IMG/VR virus record: IMGVR_UViG_3300021138_000166
Span: 1-24,312 of that record
Strand: one strand, 5' to 3'
DNA length: 24,312 nt
Source of the DNA: a virus
The translations under genes were made by a program, and so were the position numbers. Positions 20,888-24,312 of the stretch are shown piece by piece. Below the pieces are notes generated by a model. It did no database searches and was not told the DNA's origin. It saw only the letters and a program-made list of their open reading frames with translations. Position 1 is the first letter of the stretch, and every line of letters begins with the position of its first letter.

Positions 20888-22305
20888 TGACCTGATGTAT
20901 ATACACCCTCAAAACTCTTTGCCCAGGAAACTCCGTTCCACAGGTATTGTACTCCAGTGTATATATTCGTTTGCCACACTAAGGTGTCTTTGTCTTGGTT
21001 TGCGTGGAAAACTACAGTCCATGTTTCTCCAGTCCACTCGATGATGTCGTTTACTTCTGCTACGAAATCATGTCCATAGATGTCCTGCCATGCACTAGCA
21101 CCTTTGCCTGGTGCATTGTGTGTACTACCTATTTCGTCAATTATCAAGTATCGTGTGCCCACAGCAATAGGCTGATCTGTATCTTGTTTTTGAGGACGTT
21201 TTGGATTAAATGATTGTGGATTTATAATAGCATCAAATGTGCCAGGACTATTAGGTCTATAGCAATGTGATAAATCGTAACCTAATTCGTGATCTAGTAA
21301 ACCCGCACTATCAATTCCTGTGTTAGATGTAAGTGTATCAGGATTCCATTGAACATGCATGATTGTATAGTTCAACGGATCGATAGCCACAGTACCTACA
21401 ATTTGACTACCATTTGCTTGTGTTAAAAATAGTCTACTTGAACCTGCAACATATTTTCCAGGGTATTGTTGCATAATGGCCATCCAGTCTACTGGTGTGC
21501 CTTGACGTTCTGGAATATCTAATGTAGGCTCCAATGGAACTGTACTTTCGTGTGGCTCTAATAAAATAGCTTGATTGTTGTATACTTCTAATTTATAACC
21601 AGTAATACTGATAGTAAGCGAATCAAATTGATTTTGAAGTGTTGTAGTCGATCCTAATGGGTCGCTTGATGAACCTAACCCTTCAATATAAGTTCCGCTA
21701 TTAACAGCAGAACCATGCATGTTATTAATAATTTTTGTAATAACACCCAAATGTTTGACCTTAACTGGCGGATTAATCCATATAGGAGTATCTAGTGTTA
21801 TGGTAGCAATGTCAATTGGTGTGTCATTGCCTACAGGAACTGTTCGACTATCCCAGTTAATATCATTTAAGTTTAATACAGTTAAACTGGTCCAGTCAAT
21901 ATAATTGTCTGTAGTTTGTAGTTCTAGACTAGGATTGAACAAGACTAAAATCTGTTCAAGTATTTGTAATTTTTGATCTGTATTGGCACTCCAAATATCG
22001 CACTTCATAGTAAGTTTGAATGGTGTTGGCATCAAACGTTCAATGGTATAATTTTTACCTTGTTCAGGCAAGTATTTGTTAGTGCGAGGATCTATAGCAC
22101 GTTCGCGAATATTAACTGTATCTACAAAAGTTTGATCAGCTAGTCTATCTCGATCCAATGCTAGAGCTGTAACATAGATACTGATACGTGGAACAGAGTT
22201 TACAATATTTTCACTGTTTTGTCTAATAATGCTAGCTACTTGACGTTCAGCATCTCCATACATTACAGGTATACGATGTAAACTACCGTCACCGTATTTT
22301 ACCAC
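20869..22305 (-). CDS. 15: Tail sheath stabilizer / completion protein, T4 gp15-like, with long C-terminal extension (478 aa from GTG)
   Basis: Residues 89-185 carry the family core: IERLMPTPFKLTMKCDIWSA, QKLQILEQILVLFNPSLELQ, TTDNYIDWTSLTVLNL, RTVPVGNDTPIDIATITLD and PIWINPPVKVKHLG. T4 gp15 caps the sheath and tube at the tail end and joins the tail to the neck. The N-terminal RIPVMYGDAERQVASIIRQN is also typical. The rest, residues 200-478, is the extension of cyanophage-type versions, ending YLWNGVSWAKSFEGVY. The 22305 start is a GTG; conserved in-frame sequence continues upstream (FFYDAQIRRYI...RAFSNF), so this start is probably too short. The gene follows the gp14 gene and overlaps the Nudix gene. 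Confidence 0.85.
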   Translation of the reverse strand: MVKYGDGSLHRIPVMYGDAERQVASIIRQNSENIVNSVPRISIYVTALALDRDRLADQTFVDTVNIRERAIDPRTNKYLPEQGKNYTIERLMPTPFKLTMKCDIWSANTDQKLQILEQILVLFNPSLELQTTDNYIDWTSLTVLNLNDINWDSRTVPVGNDTPIDIATITLDTPIWINPPVKVKHLGVITKIINNMHGSAVNSGTYIEGLGSSSDPLGSTTTLQNQFDSLTISITGYKLEVYNNQAILLEPHESTVPLEPTLDIPERQGTPVDWMAIMQQYPGKYVAGSSRLFLTQANGSQIVGTVAIDPLNYTIMHVQWNPDTLTSNTGIDSAGLLDHELGYDLSHCYRPNSPGTFDAIINPQSFNPKRPQKQDTDQPIAVGTRYLIIDEIGSTHNAPGKGASAWQDIYGHDFVAEVNDIIEWTGETWTVVFHANQDKDTLVWQTNIYTGVQYLWNGVSWAKSFEGVYTSGQWSLVL

Positions 22306-22389
22306 AAAATTACTAAACGCACGAATAGTCTGCGTAATATATCGTCTGATTTGCGCATCGTAGAAGAATTGTATAATAGTACAACGGCG
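22306..22389 (-). other. In-frame upstream extension of gp15 without standard start codon
   Basis: Directly before the GTG at 22305 the same frame encodes QFFYDAQIRRYITQTIRAFS and then NF, which matches the conserved gp15 N-terminus. The frame is open back to a TAA at 22390-22392. Within it there is no ATG, GTG or TTG before the conserved part, only ATT (22375-22377) and ATA (22372-22374). Confidence 0.65.
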
Positions 22390-22400
22390 TTAAACCGAAG

Positions 22401-22407
22401 CCTCCTT
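22401..22407 (-). promoter_or_regulatory. Strong Shine-Dalgarno AAGGAGG without a matching start codon
   Basis: AAGGAGG on the minus strand lies between the gp14 stop and the conserved gp15 N-terminus. The codon ten bases downstream is ACG (22388-22390), in a different frame from gp15. The nearest in-frame gp15 candidates lie more than 20 bases away. Confidence 0.5.
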
Positions 22408-22424
22408 GTTTATATAGATGTGCA

Positions 22425-23879
22425 TTATAAATCCGCCTTTGGTCTAAGCACTTTGCTGATGCTTTGTCTTTGTTCTTCTCTATCGTTGTATAAGGTAATA
22501 GTCCATTGTCCAGCGTAAGGAATTGTCTGTTGTTCACCGCCAATTACAGGTAAATTAATTCTTAACAACAATGGACTTGATGGAGTTTTTCTATAAGTTG
22601 TAATTAAGTTTGGATAATCACTGACAGCATAATCAATTAGTATGTTGTCTAGTTTTAAAACTACATAAATTCCCACTGGAGCAGATGGTAAAGTTGTACT
22701 GATAAGACTAACTCCTGCATCAATTTGATCTTGTGTAAATGTTGCAAATGTTGTGGCAATTGCATCTGAATAAGTCCAAAGATTATTGTTGATAAATCCA
22801 GTTTTAAGTGTGCTACGAGTATCAGTTTGTGTCATAGTCATGCGTACACTATCTTCTACAGCTACCCATCCGCCTGTGCCAGAATCAAATCTAAACAATC
22901 TGTTAGGTAAGAAATCTACACGCAAGAAAAAGTCATTGTTAGCTGGCGCCGCTGGAAAATTAACACCAAATCCAAACGCATATCCGTTAACTGGAAAACC
23001 ATCTCCAACCAAGTATCCTGTATAACCTGTACGCAATGGTACACCGTACGTACCACTGGCAAGTTGTCCTGCATTGCTAGCATTGACAGTTTCATCATCT
23101 GCGGCCTGTAGTGTAGTTTGCCCGCCAGTAGCACTGGCCGCAAGAGTATAAAATTGACGAGTTTCATAACCACTCTTAGGAGCATCTGCTTCAGCTTGGG
23201 CAACAACTTGATTGTTAATTTCAATTTCTTTATTATATGTACTGAGCAAATCTTTAAGAGTAGTTCCTGCAACTGGATCTCCATTGGCATCCAAGGCTTG
23301 CTGATTAAAGATTTGTGCAAATTGCTGACTATCTGTAATTCGTTTAAGTTTTAATCTGTACAAATGTGGATACCAAGTTACGCTAAATCCTTCGCTAGCA
23401 CGGCCTACATCTTCGATTACATAATAACGTGGTAAACTAAAGTCAAAATCGTTAAGAGCAAAATCGTCACGCAAATGCGGAAGTTCTATAACGTCCCCAC
23501 TGATAGGTTTGCGCCCAATATACTTGATAAAATCGTTAATGTGTATGGTCATGTACAGGGTATCGTTGTCAATAAACAGGCCAAATTGGCTCAAATTAAA
23601 ATCAATATTTTGTACATTATAAAGCCCGCGAATTCTGTAGATTTCCGAGTCGTATTTTCTGTCACGATTTTCTAAAAATAGCAAATCTTGTATGTTTGTT
23701 ACTGCTGTATTAGCATAGTTAGGCTGATCAGCCGTAGCATTAGCTGGGTCTGTACCAGCACCTAAGTATTTGTGCAGATAGACATCAGTTCCGCCAGCTT
23801 GAAACATTTCGCTGGCTTGGCGGTCAATGAACTTGTAGTCATTGCCTTTTTCTGGTTTATAAAGTGATAAGCGTGGCAT
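22425..23879 (-). CDS. 14: Neck protein, T4 gp14-like (484 aa)
   Basis: The start MPRLSLYKPEKGNDYKFIDR, the GGTDVYLHKYLG loop and the internal block LPRYYVIEDVGRASEGFSVT, WYPHLYRLKLKRI fit gp14 of T4-like marine phages. An insert of about residues 190-340 is rich in Ala, Gly and Thr (TLAASATGGQTTLQAADDE, FPVNGYAFGFGVNFP). The C-terminus is GQWTITLYNDREEQRQSISK followed by VLRPKADL. T4 gp14 is a neck protein acting with gp13 where head and tail join. The stop overlaps the ATG at 22423-22425 by one base. The start codon has no clear Shine-Dalgarno sequence. Confidence 0.8.
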   Translation of the reverse strand: MPRLSLYKPEKGNDYKFIDRQASEMFQAGGTDVYLHKYLGAGTDPANATADQPNYANTAVTNIQDLLFLENRDRKYDSEIYRIRGLYNVQNIDFNLSQFGLFIDNDTLYMTIHINDFIKYIGRKPISGDVIELPHLRDDFALNDFDFSLPRYYVIEDVGRASEGFSVTWYPHLYRLKLKRITDSQQFAQIFNQQALDANGDPVAGTTLKDLLSTYNKEIEINNQVVAQAEADAPKSGYETRQFYTLAASATGGQTTLQAADDETVNASNAGQLASGTYGVPLRTGYTGYLVGDGFPVNGYAFGFGVNFPAAPANNDFFLRVDFLPNRLFRFDSGTGGWVAVEDSVRMTMTQTDTRSTLKTGFINNNLWTYSDAIATTFATFTQDQIDAGVSLISTTLPSAPVGIYVVLKLDNILIDYAVSDYPNLITTYRKTPSSPLLLRINLPVIGGEQQTIPYAGQWTITLYNDREEQRQSISKVLRPKADL

Positions 23880-23886
23880 AGTAACA

Positions 23887-23894
23887 TATTTATC
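23887..23894 (-). promoter_or_regulatory. Possible late promoter (GATAAATA), minus strand, before gp14
   Basis: The octamer lies 8-15 nt before the gp14 start in the 44-nt divergent gap. The expected transcription start would be almost at the start codon, giving a leaderless or nearly leaderless mRNA. This fits the lack of a Shine-Dalgarno sequence, but chance occurrence is possible. Confidence 0.35.
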
Positions 23895-23923
23895 GATAGC
23901 TAAATATGTATGAGGAACTAATT

Positions 23924-24312
23924 ATGGACGAACTCGCACCTACAACGCTATCCGACCCAACAGCTGAACGAAACAAGGTATTTGACTATGTCAAACTAAT
24001 GCTAGGCGACGGCATGGTTGAGGTGGAATTAGACCCAGCACACTATGAAGCAGCACTGGATAGAGCACTAAATCGCTATAGACAAAAAAGCCCAAATGCT
24101 GTGGAAGAAAGCTATTTGTTTATAGAACTAATTCAGGATACAAATGAATATAAATTGCCCGACGAAGTTATTGAAGTTCGTCAGGTATTTCGTCGTGCTA
24201 TCGGTTCAAGAAGTGGTATGGGTGCAGGTGGAACATTGTTCGAACCATTCAACTTGGCGTACACAAACACTTACTTGATGAGTGGTAGCATGATGGGCGG
24301 ACTAGCAACTTA
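23924..24312 (+). CDS. 13: Neck protein, T4 gp13-like, 5' part (cut by window end)
   Basis: The visible 129 residues open MDELAPTTLSDPTAERNKVF and continue with LGDGMVEVELDPAHYEAALD, then RALNRYRQKSPNAVEESYLF. T4 gp13 has the matching [21 protein letters not shown] near its N-terminus. The later RQVFRRAIGSRSG, GGTLFEPFNLAYTNTYLM and GGLAT fit marine T4-like homologues. gp13 works with gp14 at the head-tail junction. The start follows TGAGGAACTAATT. The gene is read away from gp14, 44 nt apart, which differs from the co-directional T4 order. Confidence 0.85.
   Translation, partial: MDELAPTTLSDPTAERNKVFDYVKLMLGDGMVEVELDPAHYEAALDRALNRYRQKSPNAVEESYLFIELIQDTNEYKLPDEVIEVRQVFRRAIGSRSGMGAGGTLFEPFNLAYTNTYLMSGSMMGGLAT

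Noticed and set aside
22313-22543. Minus-strand frame of 76 codons across the gp14/gp15 junction
   Set aside because: Its first half is a shadow of the gp14 C-terminus. It holds the ACG-CCG-TTG stretch discussed under gp15 but is not a gene in itself.
22916-23320. Minus-strand frame of 134 codons within gp14
   Set aside because: The product is a low-information Leu/Lys-rich frame-shifted shadow of gp14.

Overview
The window is a stretch of a T4-like marine-type myovirus genome (tailed phage with contractile tail). The evidence is the block at the right end: homologues of the T4 neck and tail-completion proteins gp13, gp14 and gp15, with the extended gp15 C-terminus that I associate with cyanophage-type T4-like phages. 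A very large adhesin or tail-fibre locus lies at the left end. The DNA is AT-rich, genes are packed with 1-4 nt stop/start overlaps, and T4-type late promoter octamers (NATAAATA) occur in the few gaps. The host cannot be fixed from this sequence; marine cyanobacteria or SAR11-like bacteria are reasonable guesses. No tRNA, CRISPR, integrase or transposase was seen.

Layout. (1) 1-13287, plus strand: virion structural or receptor-binding genes. These are the 3' end of a structural protein, a 3431-residue mosaic protein whose C-terminus is a paralogue of it, a 110-residue protein, and a 477-residue fibre ending in an S74-type intramolecular chaperone. A strong hairpin terminator closes the block at 13303-13331. 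(2) 13346-15620, minus strand: a small Cys-rich zinc-ribbon-like protein, a small conserved phage protein, and three tandem paralogous 174-180 residue Cys-rich proteins with a CCC motif, read from a perfect TATAAATA late promoter. (3) 15754-16730, plus strand: a divergent 2OG-Fe(II) oxygenase-like gene and an unknown gene. (4) 16727-23879, minus strand: one long tightly coupled run, transcribed gp14, gp15, Nudix hydrolase, conserved unknown protein, then five consecutive 2OG-Fe(II) oxygenases of at least three subfamilies. (5) 23924-end, plus strand: start of gp13, diverging from gp14.

The two most unusual things are (a) six 2OG-Fe(II) oxygenase genes within 4 kb of a virion-protein locus, and (b) the 10.3 kb mosaic gene. 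In that gene a recurring 60-80 residue module sits inside other domains at equivalent loops, and uninterrupted paralogous copies in the same window show where the insertion points are. A possible link, which is only inference, is that the hydroxylases modify the phage's own adhesins or host surface or stress proteins. A third point is that the conserved N-terminus of gp15 lies upstream of any standard in-frame start codon.
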